12,724 nucleotides of DNA from positions 1 through 12,724 of the forward strand of contig JAIOOZ010000384.1 of assembly GCA_021414185.1 (NCBI GenBank), in the 5' to 3' direction. The stretch is from Betaproteobacteria bacterium. Lineage in GTDB: Bacteria > Pseudomonadota > Gammaproteobacteria > Burkholderiales > SG8-41. The notes below the pieces were generated by a model. That model did not search any database and was not told the origin of the DNA. It saw only the letters and a list, made by a program, of their open reading frames with translations. The first letter of the stretch is position 1; each line of letters opens with the position of its first letter. Positions 1 to 6,626 of the stretch are shown here, in pieces. Made by a program: the position numbers and the translations under genes.

Positions 1-288
1 ACCAAAGCGGCCCCTGAGCTGCCGACGGTCTCTGAGCTCGGCTACCCCGGCTTCGAAGCGGGGTCGTGGTTCGGCATGCTCGCTCCTGCCGGCACGCCCA
101 AGTCCGTTGTCGCGCGGCTCAACAAAGAGGTGGTCGCTGCTCTCGCCGCTCCCGAATTGAACGAGCGTCTTTCGGCCGAAGGCGCCGAGCCGGCGGCCAA
201 CACGCCGGAGGAGTTCGCGGCATTCATCAAGAACGAGCTTGTGAAATGGGCCAAGGTCACGAAAGCCGCCGGGATAGCGGCGCAATGA
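1..288 (+). CDS. Bug/TctC-family periplasmic solute receptor, 3' end only
   Basis: This is the last 95 codons of a gene that begins before the window; frame 1 is open from base 1 to the TGA at 286-288. The visible part matches the C-terminal lobe of Bug (TctC-like) extracytoplasmic receptors: the PELPTVSELGYPGFEA block, a W-F-G-M-L-A-P-A-G-T-P segment, the helix with VVARLNKEV, and an ending of the type W-x-K-V-x-K-x-A-G-I. The same landmarks recur in the three complete Bug proteins of this window, which makes the family call firm. Such proteins bind small carboxylates or other organic solutes in the periplasm; the ligand cannot be read from sequence. Its stop lies 22 bases before the CoA-transferase start on the same strand, so the two are probably co-transcribed, an arrangement common in Burkholderiales. 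Confidence 0.9.
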   Translation, partial: TKAAPELPTVSELGYPGFEAGSWFGMLAPAGTPKSVVARLNKEVVAALAAPELNERLSAEGAEPAANTPEEFAAFIKNELVKWAKVTKAAGIAAQ

Positions 289-310
289 CGCAAAGGGCGG
301 AAGTGCGCGC

Positions 311-1516
311 ATGGCTCTGAACAAACGACAAGGTCCGCTGGCGGGTATACGCGTGCTCGACCTGACGCTGATGCTGCTGGGTCCGTATGCGACCCAGGTG
401 CTGGCCGGGTTCGGCGCGGACGTCGTGAAAGTGGAACCGGCGGTCGGCGATGGCCGGCGCTCCCTGGGGCCGGCGCGGCATGCGGGCATGGCCTCGCAGT
501 TTCTGAATATGAACCGCGGCAAGCGCAGCATCGTCATCGACCTCAAGCAACCGCGGGGCAGAGAAGTGCTGCTCGCGCTCTGCAGGAACGCGGATGTGCT
601 CGTTCACAATAGCCGCCGGGCGGCGATGGCGCGGCTGGGCCTGAGCTACGAGGATGTGTCCCGCGTCAACCCGCGTATCGTCTACTGCGCCGCGGTCGGC
701 TTCGGCGAAGACGGTCCGTATGCCAGCAAGCCTGCCTACGACGACATGATCCAGGGGCTCTGCGCCGTGCCGGCGCTGCAGGCGCGGCTTACCGGCACTG
801 CCCACTATGCGCCATTCAATCTGTCCGACCGCATCTGCGGGATGGTCTTCACGCAGACCATACTCGCGGCCCTGCTGTGTCGGGAGCGCACCGGGGTCGG
901 CCAGTCGGTCGAGCTGCCGATGTTCGAAACCATGGCCGAGTTCGTGTTGTCCGAACACATGTGGGGGCAAACATTCGTGCCGCCAATCGACGGCATGGGG
1001 GCGTCCAGGTTGTTCGAGCGCAAACCGTCGCCTACCCGCGACGGGCATCTCTGCTTCTGGATCGGCACCGATGCGCAGTGCGCGAGTTTGTTCGACGCGA
1101 TCTGCATGCCGGAGCTGAAAGCCGACGTGCGCTTCAGGGAACGCGCGCAGCGCAACCGCAATCTGGTGGATTTCTATGCGATGGTAAATGGTGCCCTGGC
1201 GACGAAAACGACGGCCGAATGGATGGAAAGGTTCGAAGCGCACGACATTCCGGTGATGCCGCTGCACTCGCTGGAAAGCCTTATGCAGGACGAGCATCTG
1301 AAGGCGGTCGGTTTTTTTAAGCACACCGGGCATCCGTCTGAAGGCGCGATGATGAATACTGCTCTTCCATCCAGATGGTCCGCCACTCAGCCGCCGGATC
1401 CGGTTCCCGCGCCGCGCCTGGGCGAACACACGGTCGACGTTCTGCGCGAGGCAGGTTTCGACCCTTCGGAGATTGATTCCCTGGCCGCCGCGGCCATAGT
1501 GACATGCGGAAAATAG
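311..1516 (+). CDS. Family III CoA-transferase (CaiB/BaiF-type)
   Basis: A 401-residue protein, the usual length for family III CoA-transferases, which move CoA between a donor acyl-CoA and a carboxylic acid through a covalent aspartyl intermediate. The N terminus has the family signature: LAGIRVLDLT (residues 10-19), GPYATQVLAGFGADVVKVEP (24-43) and N-x-N-R-G-K-R-S-I-x-I-D-L (66-78). The catalytic aspartate is very likely D173 in FNLSDRICG, after the YDDMIQG segment. The C-terminal HPSEG, PAPRLGEHT and VLREAGF blocks also fit. The ATG at 311 has a GGAAG Shine-Dalgarno-like site at 299-303, seven bases upstream. It follows a Bug receptor gene, so a plausible role is activating a carboxylate brought in by that receptor (inference). 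Formyl-, carnitine-, succinyl- and mesaconyl-CoA transferases share this fold, so substrates are unassigned. Confidence 0.93.
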   Translation: MALNKRQGPLAGIRVLDLTLMLLGPYATQVLAGFGADVVKVEPAVGDGRRSLGPARHAGMASQFLNMNRGKRSIVIDLKQPRGREVLLALCRNADVLVHNSRRAAMARLGLSYEDVSRVNPRIVYCAAVGFGEDGPYASKPAYDDMIQGLCAVPALQARLTGTAHYAPFNLSDRICGMVFTQTILAALLCRERTGVGQSVELPMFETMAEFVLSEHMWGQTFVPPIDGMGASRLFERKPSPTRDGHLCFWIGTDAQCASLFDAICMPELKADVRFRERAQRNRNLVDFYAMVNGALATKTTAEWMERFEAHDIPVMPLHSLESLMQDEHLKAVGFFKHTGHPSEGAMMNTALPSRWSATQPPDPVPAPRLGEHTVDVLREAGFDPSEIDSLAAAAIVTCGK

Positions 1517-1583
1517 CGCTGATCAAAAGCTAATTGCGCAGGAATATACAGTTTTTGTCGGCGACTTTGGCCAGCCAAGCGTC

Positions 1584-1592
1584 TGCTACAAT
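1584..1592 (+). promoter_or_regulatory. Candidate extended -10 promoter (TGCTACAAT)
   Basis: TGCTACAAT matches the sigma-70 extended -10 pattern TGnTAnAAT, with one difference from TATAAT. No good -35 hexamer lies 16-18 bases upstream (ACTTTG at 1564-1569 is the closest), which is tolerable for an extended -10. It sits in the only sizeable gap before the 1781-6605 gene run, so it could drive that whole unit. The start site would be near 1599, giving a leader of about 180 bases. Confidence 0.4.
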
Positions 1593-1780
1593 GTTCAGCG
1601 TGAATCGTCGCCTGTTGCGGATTGTAGTAACTCCTCGCTTGAAACGCCGGCTGGAAACGGCTGTGCCGGTCCGAGTCCGGCTTCGGGCGTCATCGTCCCG
1701 CCTGCACGTCGCGTCCTGCACAGGCGTCGCGACGATGGTAAGCTTGCCGGCGTGGACTCGAACCAGATAACCCAAACCGC
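1593..1780 (+). other. Structured leader upstream of the DUF1178/usp unit
   Basis: No gene is visible here, but there are several inverted repeats. CATCGTC (1691-1697) pairs with GACGATG (1731-1737) and encloses CGCCTG (1699-1704) paired with CAGGCG (1721-1726): about 13 pairs with a small internal bulge and a 16-base loop. Upstream, GCCGG at 1665-1669 can pair either with CCGGC at 1647-1651 or with CCGGC at 1677-1681, so those two stems exclude one another. No U-run follows any of them. A structured mRNA leader is possible, but in GC-rich DNA such pairings also arise by chance, and the sequence matches no riboswitch class I can recognise. Confidence 0.3.
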
Positions 1781-2121
1781 ATGATCGTTTTCAATCTGAC
1801 ATGCGGCAACGACCATGGCTTCGAAGGCTGGTTTGCTTCGGCGGCCGATTTCGAACGTCAGCAGCAGGCAGCCCAGCTTAACTGCCCCATGTGCGGCAGC
1901 ACGGAGGTCAACAAGGGCCTGCACGCGCCGTACATCAACAGCGGCAGCGCGCCACAATTGCCGCAACGCAAGGAAGCGGCCCGCGATGCGTCCGGCGTGA
2001 AGCGCCCGAGAGAAAAATCCGCGGCAATGCGTCGCGCGAGGAAGTCGAGGAAATGCGCGAGGAAGGCATCGAGGTCGTTGCAGTCCCGGTGCCGCGGCAT
2101 TTGCTCGATAAGCCGCACTAG
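1781..2121 (+). pseudogene. DUF1178 zinc-ribbon protein gene, internally deleted and frameshifted
   Basis: The 5' part (frame 2 from the ATG at 1781) encodes a typical DUF1178 start: MIVFNLTCGNDHGFEGWFAS, then DFERQ and a zinc-ribbon CPMCGS. The recognisable 3' part is in frame 1, ending at TAG 2119-2121: REAPERKIRGNASREE, then EEMREEGIEVVAVPVP. Intact family members run about 140-160 residues and carry a conserved core of the N-T-E-D-V-G ... F-A-x-E-A-R-x-I-H-Y-G type just before the E-A-P-E-R motif. Here that core is absent and the frame changes around 1960-2000, so an internal deletion of roughly 35-45 codons that is not a multiple of three explains the data. The 5' frame has no stop and runs straight into the stress-protein gene. 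The normal role of the family is unknown. No clear Shine-Dalgarno precedes 1781. A sequencing or assembly error is the main alternative. Confidence 0.75.
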
Positions 2122-2178
2122 AGCGGGCCCGCCTCACGCCGCTGGCCGGTCCGCAGTTCGCACTCTAAACCCGCAATC

Positions 2179-2183
2179 AGGAG
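2179..2183 (+). promoter_or_regulatory. Ribosome binding site AGGAG fixing the usp start
   Basis: AGGAG lies five bases before the ATG at 2189. It is the strongest Shine-Dalgarno in the first half of the window. It decides that the stress protein starts at 2189 and not at 1781, from which the same frame is open without a stop. Confidence 0.8.
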
Positions 2184-2188
2184 TGCAT

Positions 2189-2635
2189 ATGTACAAGCAT
2201 ATTTTGCTGCCGACCGACGGTTCGAAGCTCGCCGGCAAAGCCGTGAAGCAGGGCATCATGCTGGCCAAAGGCATCAAGGCAAAAGTCACCACACTGAACG
2301 TCACGCCGGAATTCCAGATGGTGATCGACGAAGGTTTCGTGCTGCCGAACGCTTATGCGCTGAAAAAGCGTTTTGACGAGGAAACGACCAGGCACGCCAA
2401 AAAAATCGTCGACGCCGTCAAAGCGAGCGCGCGGTCCGCCGGCGTCAGGTGCGACGCCGTTACGGTCAGCAGCAGCCGGCCTTACGAGGTCATCATACGA
2501 CAGGCCAAAAAAGCAAAATGCGATTTGATCATCATGGCTTCGCATGGACGCAAAGGCTTGAAGGGTCTGCTGCTGGGCAGCGAGACCTCGAAAGTCCTCA
2601 CCCATTCCAAGATACCCGTGCTGGTTGTGCGCTGA
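2189..2635 (+). CDS. Universal stress protein, UspA family
   Basis: A 148-residue single-domain Usp, the standard size. It has the N-terminal beta strand and ATP-contacting aspartate in HILLPTDGS (D10) and ends with the nucleotide-binding signature MASHG-RKGLKGLLL-GS (A117 to S131), which is the G-2x-G-9x-G(S/T) motif with alanine in place of the first glycine, then the terminal strand IPVLVVR. Such proteins are cytoplasmic dimers that bind ATP and help survival under starvation, oxidative or envelope stress. The start at 2189 is preferred because of the AGGAG five bases upstream and because MYKHILLPTDGS is the family's usual beginning. The frame is also open upstream to 1781, an apparent fusion created by decay of the DUF1178 gene. 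The acyl-CoA synthetase begins 27 bases after its stop, so they are probably one transcript. Confidence 0.93.
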   Translation: MYKHILLPTDGSKLAGKAVKQGIMLAKGIKAKVTTLNVTPEFQMVIDEGFVLPNAYALKKRFDEETTRHAKKIVDAVKASARSAGVRCDAVTVSSSRPYEVIIRQAKKAKCDLIIMASHGRKGLKGLLLGSETSKVLTHSKIPVLVVR

Positions 2636-2662
2636 GCCACGGCCGGCGCCTGAAATCCCTTT

Positions 2663-4753
2663 TTGAAGCATGACCTGCATGCGCTGCTGAGCCCGGCGTC
2701 GATCGCGATCGTCGGCGCCTCGGCGGATTTTGCCAAGGTCAACGGCCGGCCGCTGAAGCACCTCATTCAGAAGGGCTATGCGGGAAAAATCTATCCCGTA
2801 AACCCGAAGTATCCATCCATCAACGGCATCGCCTGCTACCCGTCTGTCGCGGACATTCCGGGGCCGGTCGATCTCGCTATCGTTGCGGTACCGGCCAAAG
2901 CCGTGGCACCGGTTTTGCGCGAGTTGGGGGCATGCGGCGTCAAGTCAGTCATCGTGTTCAGCTCCGGCTTTGCCGAAATCGGCGATGGTGGCCGCGATCT
3001 CGAAACCGCAATCACTTCGGTAGCGCGCGAATTCGGCATGCGCCTGTGCGGGCCGAACTGCCTGGGATTGATCAACGCATTCGAGCGCGTGATTGCGACA
3101 TTCGGCCAGTACGCCGATGGCTCGACACCGCCCGGGCCGGTCGGATTCGTCACGCAGTCCGGCGCATTCGGCACGGCCATCGCCGCACTGGCGCGGCGGC
3201 GGGAACTCGGTCTGGGTTATTTCGTGAATACCGGCAACGAAAGCGACGTCACCTTTGCGCAGGTCATGCGCGAAGTGCTGGCCGATCCGCGCATTAAAGT
3301 CGGCGCCGGCTACATCGAAGGCCTGCGCGACGGCGCGGAAATGATCGCGCTTGCCGAATCCGCACTGGCCGCAGGCAAGCCTCTGGTAATCGCCAAGGTC
3401 GGACGCAGCAGTTCGGGCGCGCGCGCCGCCGCCTCGCATACCGGATCGCTGGCGGGCGCCGATGCGGTCTTCGACGGCGTCATCCGCCAGTTCGGGATCA
3501 TCCGCGCGCGCAACGAAGAGCATATGCTCGACATGGTCGAGGGGTTTGCCTATTGCGGTCTGCCGCAAGGCGCAGGCTTGGGCATCATCACGCAATCGGG
3601 CGGTGCCGGCGTATTGATGGCGGACCGCGCGGAGGAACTGGGATTAACGGTGCCGGTACTGGAAACGGCCACGCAACGTGCCTTGCAACAAACCATTCCG
3701 GGTTTTGGCGCAAGCGGCAATCCGGTCGACGTCACCGGCCAGTTCCTGGCCGATCCGGCACTGTTGCGGGAAAGCGTAAAAATCGTGATGGCCGATCCGC
3801 AGGTGCACGTGGGGATAGTGTGGTTGCAGTTGATGGATGCTTACGTCGATGTCCTCATCGCCATCTTCGAGGAGATCAAGGCGCAGGTCGACAAGCCATT
3901 CGTCGTCTGCTGGGTCGCCGCCTCCGATAAGGCCTTGCAGGCGTTGCGCTCGCGCGGCATTGCAGTGTTACGCGGAGCGGAACCCGCGGTGGACGCGGTT
4001 GCGGCCCTCGTGCGTTACGCGGCCATGCGCAAGGCGTGGCAGGCGGATGGGAAAGCGCGCTCCGGGATGCGCACGCATCAGCTCAATTTGCCGGTAACTT
4101 CCGGGCCGGTCTCTTCACTTGAAGCAGCAGAACTGCTACGTAAATGCGGTGTCGCCCTGGCGGAAACGCGGCTTGCCGCAAATGCTGCAGAGGCCGTGAC
4201 TTGCGCCGCGGCGCTGGGCTATCCCGTCGCGCTTAAAATTGAATCGCCGGAAATACTGCACAAAACCGAAGCGGGTGGCGTACTGCTCAATCTCGCCGAT
4301 GGCGCGGCAGTCGCCGCTGCATATACGCAGGTAGTCGAAAATGCGCGACGGCACAGTCCTGGTGCGAAGCTCAGCGGTGTGCTCGTGCAGCAGATGGCGG
4401 CAGACGGCGCCGACATGGTGGTGGGGCTGCACCATGACCCGGCGTACGGTATGGTGGTGATGGTGGGCCTCGGCGGCATCCATGTCGAAGTGCTCAAGGA
4501 CGTGGTTTTTCGCAAGGTGCCGGTAACAACGGCGGAAGCGGGGAGCATGCTCGACGAATTGAGAGCGAAAGCCATCCTGAATGGCGTGCGCGGCAGCCCC
4601 GCGGTAGATCGCGCGGCATTGACGCGCCTGATCAGCTCGGTGTCGCAATTTGGCGTCGCGACCGATGGGCGGCTGGCCGAACTCGATTTGAACCCGGTGC
4701 GTGCCGGACCTGATGGCGCAATCGCCGTGGACTGGCTGATGATATGTCGATGA
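2663..4753 (+). CDS. NDP-forming acyl-CoA synthetase (acetate--CoA ligase, ADP-forming, alpha-beta fusion)
   Basis: A 696-residue fused synthetase catalysing acid + CoA + NTP = acyl-CoA + NDP + Pi, reversibly, through phosphohistidine. Domains in order: CoA-binding Rossmann domain (about 5-130; SIAIVGAS, GYAGKIYPVNPKY), two succinyl-CoA-synthetase-like domains (about 155-460; GPVGFVTQSGAFG) and a C-terminal ATP-grasp domain (about 475-695; ALGYPVALKIESPEILHKTE). H259 in AASHTGSLAG is the expected phosphorylated histidine. H533 in ILHKTEAGGV fits the second histidine reported for archaeal ADP-forming synthetases. The start must be TTG 2663: an in-frame TGA lies at 2651-2653 and no ATG occurs before the Rossmann motif. 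No good Shine-Dalgarno is visible. The stop overlaps the next gene. The substrate is unknown; its partnership with threonine dehydratase would suit propionyl-CoA (inference). Protein acetyltransferase fusions of the Pat type are excluded because there is no GNAT domain. Confidence 0.92.
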   Translation: MKHDLHALLSPASIAIVGASADFAKVNGRPLKHLIQKGYAGKIYPVNPKYPSINGIACYPSVADIPGPVDLAIVAVPAKAVAPVLRELGACGVKSVIVFSSGFAEIGDGGRDLETAITSVAREFGMRLCGPNCLGLINAFERVIATFGQYADGSTPPGPVGFVTQSGAFGTAIAALARRRELGLGYFVNTGNESDVTFAQVMREVLADPRIKVGAGYIEGLRDGAEMIALAESALAAGKPLVIAKVGRSSSGARAAASHTGSLAGADAVFDGVIRQFGIIRARNEEHMLDMVEGFAYCGLPQGAGLGIITQSGGAGVLMADRAEELGLTVPVLETATQRALQQTIPGFGASGNPVDVTGQFLADPALLRESVKIVMADPQVHVGIVWLQLMDAYVDVLIAIFEEIKAQVDKPFVVCWVAASDKALQALRSRGIAVLRGAEPAVDAVAALVRYAAMRKAWQADGKARSGMRTHQLNLPVTSGPVSSLEAAELLRKCGVALAETRLAANAAEAVTCAAALGYPVALKIESPEILHKTEAGGVLLNLADGAAVAAAYTQVVENARRHSPGAKLSGVLVQQMAADGADMVVGLHHDPAYGMVVMVGLGGIHVEVLKDVVFRKVPVTTAEAGSMLDELRAKAILNGVRGSPAVDRAALTRLISSVSQFGVATDGRLAELDLNPVRAGPDGAIAVDWLMICR

Positions 4754-5388
4754 AAAAACTGGTGCACGACTGCGAATCGATCAGGTGGATCGTTCGCTGC
4801 GCATTGCTTTCCGCAGCCATGCTGGCGGGCGAGGCCGCGGCGCAAATGCACGCCGTGCCCATTACCGAAACCACCAAGGCTTACGCGATGGACGGCTATC
4901 GCGTGCTGCCGCCGCCGGGCAAAAACTGGTTTGAAATGCAGCGCAACCGCGAGCTGGCGTTGTTTGGCAAAAGACTGGACTCAACGACGCATTCGTTCGG
5001 CGCGACTGCGACATCGGGGCTTATCGACGACAAATTCGAAACGCGCGAAAAATTTCAGGAATATGTGAACAAGCTGCGGACGGCGGAATTGGATGCCAGG
5101 CGTTTCCGGGTCATCGAGTTCGAATCCGCGGTGGACGATACTTTTCCCGCATGGTGCGTACGTTACCGCCTGAAGCACACGGACCGCGACGCAGCTCTTG
5201 CCCGCAATCGAACCCTGCTCGCCGAAGATATCGGCGTCACCTGCCTGCATCCGAACAAAATCAACCTCATCGTCGACGTCGGTTACTCGGAGCGCGGCCG
5301 TCCGGCCGAACTCAGTGCTGAGCTCAGCGCCGAGTTGCGCAAGGAAGGCGAACGGTTCATGCGCAGCCTGGAATTCATCCGGCCTTGA
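4744..5388 (+). CDS. Exported protein of unknown function
   Basis: A 214-residue protein that I do not recognise as a named family. Residues 1-34 form a signal peptide: basic start (MKKL), hydrophobic run ALLSAAMLAG, and probable cleavage at AAA-Q. The mature part has a motif-like segment, YRVLPPPGKNWFEMQRNR (52-69), two cysteines (C138 in WCVRYR, C167 in TCLHPN) that could form a disulfide, a VDVGYSERGRP segment, and a small ELSAELSAEL repeat before the C terminus. It is predicted to be periplasmic, with no lipobox and no other membrane segment. ATG 4744 overlaps the synthetase gene by 10 bases; ATG 4750 would give a classic ATGA overlap and is about equally plausible. It ends two bases before the dehydratase ATG. 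The tight coupling implies co-translation with both enzymes, though a periplasmic protein cannot act directly with them. Confidence 0.8.
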   Translation: MSMKKLVHDCESIRWIVRCALLSAAMLAGEAAAQMHAVPITETTKAYAMDGYRVLPPPGKNWFEMQRNRELALFGKRLDSTTHSFGATATSGLIDDKFETREKFQEYVNKLRTAELDARRFRVIEFESAVDDTFPAWCVRYRLKHTDRDAALARNRTLLAEDIGVTCLHPNKINLIVDVGYSERGRPAELSAELSAELRKEGERFMRSLEFIRP

Positions 5389-5390
5389 CC

Positions 5391-6605
5391 ATGACAGTAA
5401 CCATAAAGGAAGTGCAGGGCGCGGCCGCCGCGCTGGGCGGCGCAATCGTCAATACGCCTTGCCTGCATTCGCGCACGTTGTCTGAGGTGAGCGGTGCCGA
5501 GGTTTATCTCAAGTTCGAAAACCTGCAGTTCACCGCGGCGTTCAAGGAGCGCGGCGCGCTCAATAAATTGCTGTCCCTGACAGCGCAGCAACGCGCAGCC
5601 GGCGTCATTGCGGCCTCGGCCGGCAATCACGCGCAGGGCCTCGCATACCACGCGAGGCGGCTCGGCATTCCTGCGGTGATCGTCATGCCGCGCTTCACGC
5701 CCAACATCAAGGTCGAACGCACGCGCAGTCATGCCGCCGAGGTGGTATTGCATGGTGATAATTTCGATGCCGCGCAAGCGCATGCGCAGTCGCTCGCGGC
5801 AGCGCGCGGATTGACGCCGGTACACCCGTACGACGATGAAAAAGTCATCGCGGGGCAGGGCACGCTGGTGCTCGAAATGCTGGCGACATGCCCGCAACTC
5901 GAAACGCTGATCGTCCCCATCGGCGGCGGCGGATTGATCGCTGGTTGCGCCATCGCCGCCAAAGCTCTCAAGCCCGGTATTGAAATCATCGGTGTGCAGA
6001 CCGAGCGGTATCCGTCGATGGTTTGCGCGGTGCAGGGCCAACAGGCGAAATTCGGCACAAGCACGATAGCCGAGGGCATCGCCGTGAGGACGCCGGGCAC
6101 GCTCACTTTGCCGGTCGTGCGCGAACTCGTCGACGACCTGCTGCTGGTGAGCGAAGGCGCGCTCGAACAAGCAATTGTGATGCTGCTGGAAATCGAAAAA
6201 ACCGTCGTCGAAGGTGCGGGGGCGGCAGGTCTTGCCGCTTTGCTCGCTTATCCGCAACGCTTCAAAGGCAAACAAGTCGGCCTGATACTGTGCGGCGGCA
6301 ATATCGATTTGCTGATGTTGGCTGAGATCATCGAACGCGGCATGGTGCGGTCAGGACGGCTGACGCGCCTGCTGGTCGAAGTCAGCGATCTGCCGGGGTC
6401 GCTGGCTAAAGTTACCGCTTGCATGGCAACTGCCAACGCGAACATCGTGGATGTCTATCACCAGCGCAGGTTTACCCATTTGCCGCTGCAATCCACGACC
6501 GTCGAATTCGTGGTGCAGACGCGCGATCACGCGCACGCGGACGAAATCATTGCCGCACTGACGGCGGCGGGATTCCCGGCGCGCCTCAATAGCGGCGGCG
6601 AGTAG
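5391..6605 (+). CDS. Threonine dehydratase (threonine ammonia-lyase), PLP-dependent, with ACT-like C-terminal domain
   Basis: A 404-residue fold-type II PLP enzyme converting L-threonine (often also serine) to 2-oxobutyrate and ammonia. The PLP lysine is K52 in TAAFKERGA, where most relatives have SFK, so the usual serine is alanine. The ring-contacting SAGNH is residues 76-80, and the phosphate loop GGGGL begins at 178. From about residue 325 the sequence RLLVEVSDLPGSLAKV starts an ACT-like regulatory domain, as in the short single-ACT form, not the long biosynthetic enzyme with two. ATG 5391 is preferred; TTG 5385 is in frame but only adds two residues and straddles the preceding stop. No good Shine-Dalgarno is visible, and the two-base gap after the exported protein's stop points to translational coupling. 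The product could enter isoleucine synthesis or be oxidised to propionyl-CoA, which the upstream synthetase might use (inference). Serine or hydroxyaspartate dehydratase activity is the main alternative. Confidence 0.92.
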   Translation: MTVTIKEVQGAAAALGGAIVNTPCLHSRTLSEVSGAEVYLKFENLQFTAAFKERGALNKLLSLTAQQRAAGVIAASAGNHAQGLAYHARRLGIPAVIVMPRFTPNIKVERTRSHAAEVVLHGDNFDAAQAHAQSLAAARGLTPVHPYDDEKVIAGQGTLVLEMLATCPQLETLIVPIGGGGLIAGCAIAAKALKPGIEIIGVQTERYPSMVCAVQGQQAKFGTSTIAEGIAVRTPGTLTLPVVRELVDDLLLVSEGALEQAIVMLLEIEKTVVEGAGAAGLAALLAYPQRFKGKQVGLILCGGNIDLLMLAEIIERGMVRSGRLTRLLVEVSDLPGSLAKVTACMATANANIVDVYHQRRFTHLPLQSTTVEFVVQTRDHAHADEIIAALTAAGFPARLNSGGE

Positions 6606-6626
6606 CGCCGCGGAAACCGGTCCGGT

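Noticed and set aside
1312..1319. Run of T in the CoA-transferase gene as a programmed frameshift or intrinsic terminator
   Set aside because: The frame reads cleanly through it (V-G-F-F-K) with conserved family sequence on both sides, and no hairpin precedes it.
257..1429. Long minus-strand open frame (390 codons)
   Set aside because: It lies antisense to the clearly homologous CoA-transferase, is rich in R, H and Q with no recognisable motif, and is a typical shadow frame in GC-rich DNA.
1754..1764. GGACTCGAACC, which on the minus strand looks like a tRNA T-loop (GGTTCGAGTCC)
   Set aside because: The five-pair T-stem does not form beyond three pairs, and no acceptor, anticodon or D arm is present nearby.
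1781..2635. One 284-residue open frame as a single DUF1178-Usp gene
   Set aside because: The Usp has its own AGGAG and family-typical start at 2189, and the DUF1178 3' end is recognisable in another frame with its own stop at 2121. The long frame is best explained by decay.
5385..5391. TTG 5385 as start of threonine dehydratase
   Set aside because: It only adds two residues and overlaps the previous stop codon; ATG 5391 is the simpler start.
5283..6275. Long minus-strand open frame (330 codons)
   Set aside because: It is antisense to threonine dehydratase, with shadow-type composition and no motif.
6606..6626. Bidirectional terminator between the convergent dehydratase and Bug genes
   Set aside because: The 21-base gap holds only a very short ACCGGTCCGGT-type inverted repeat and no U-run; it is not enough to call.
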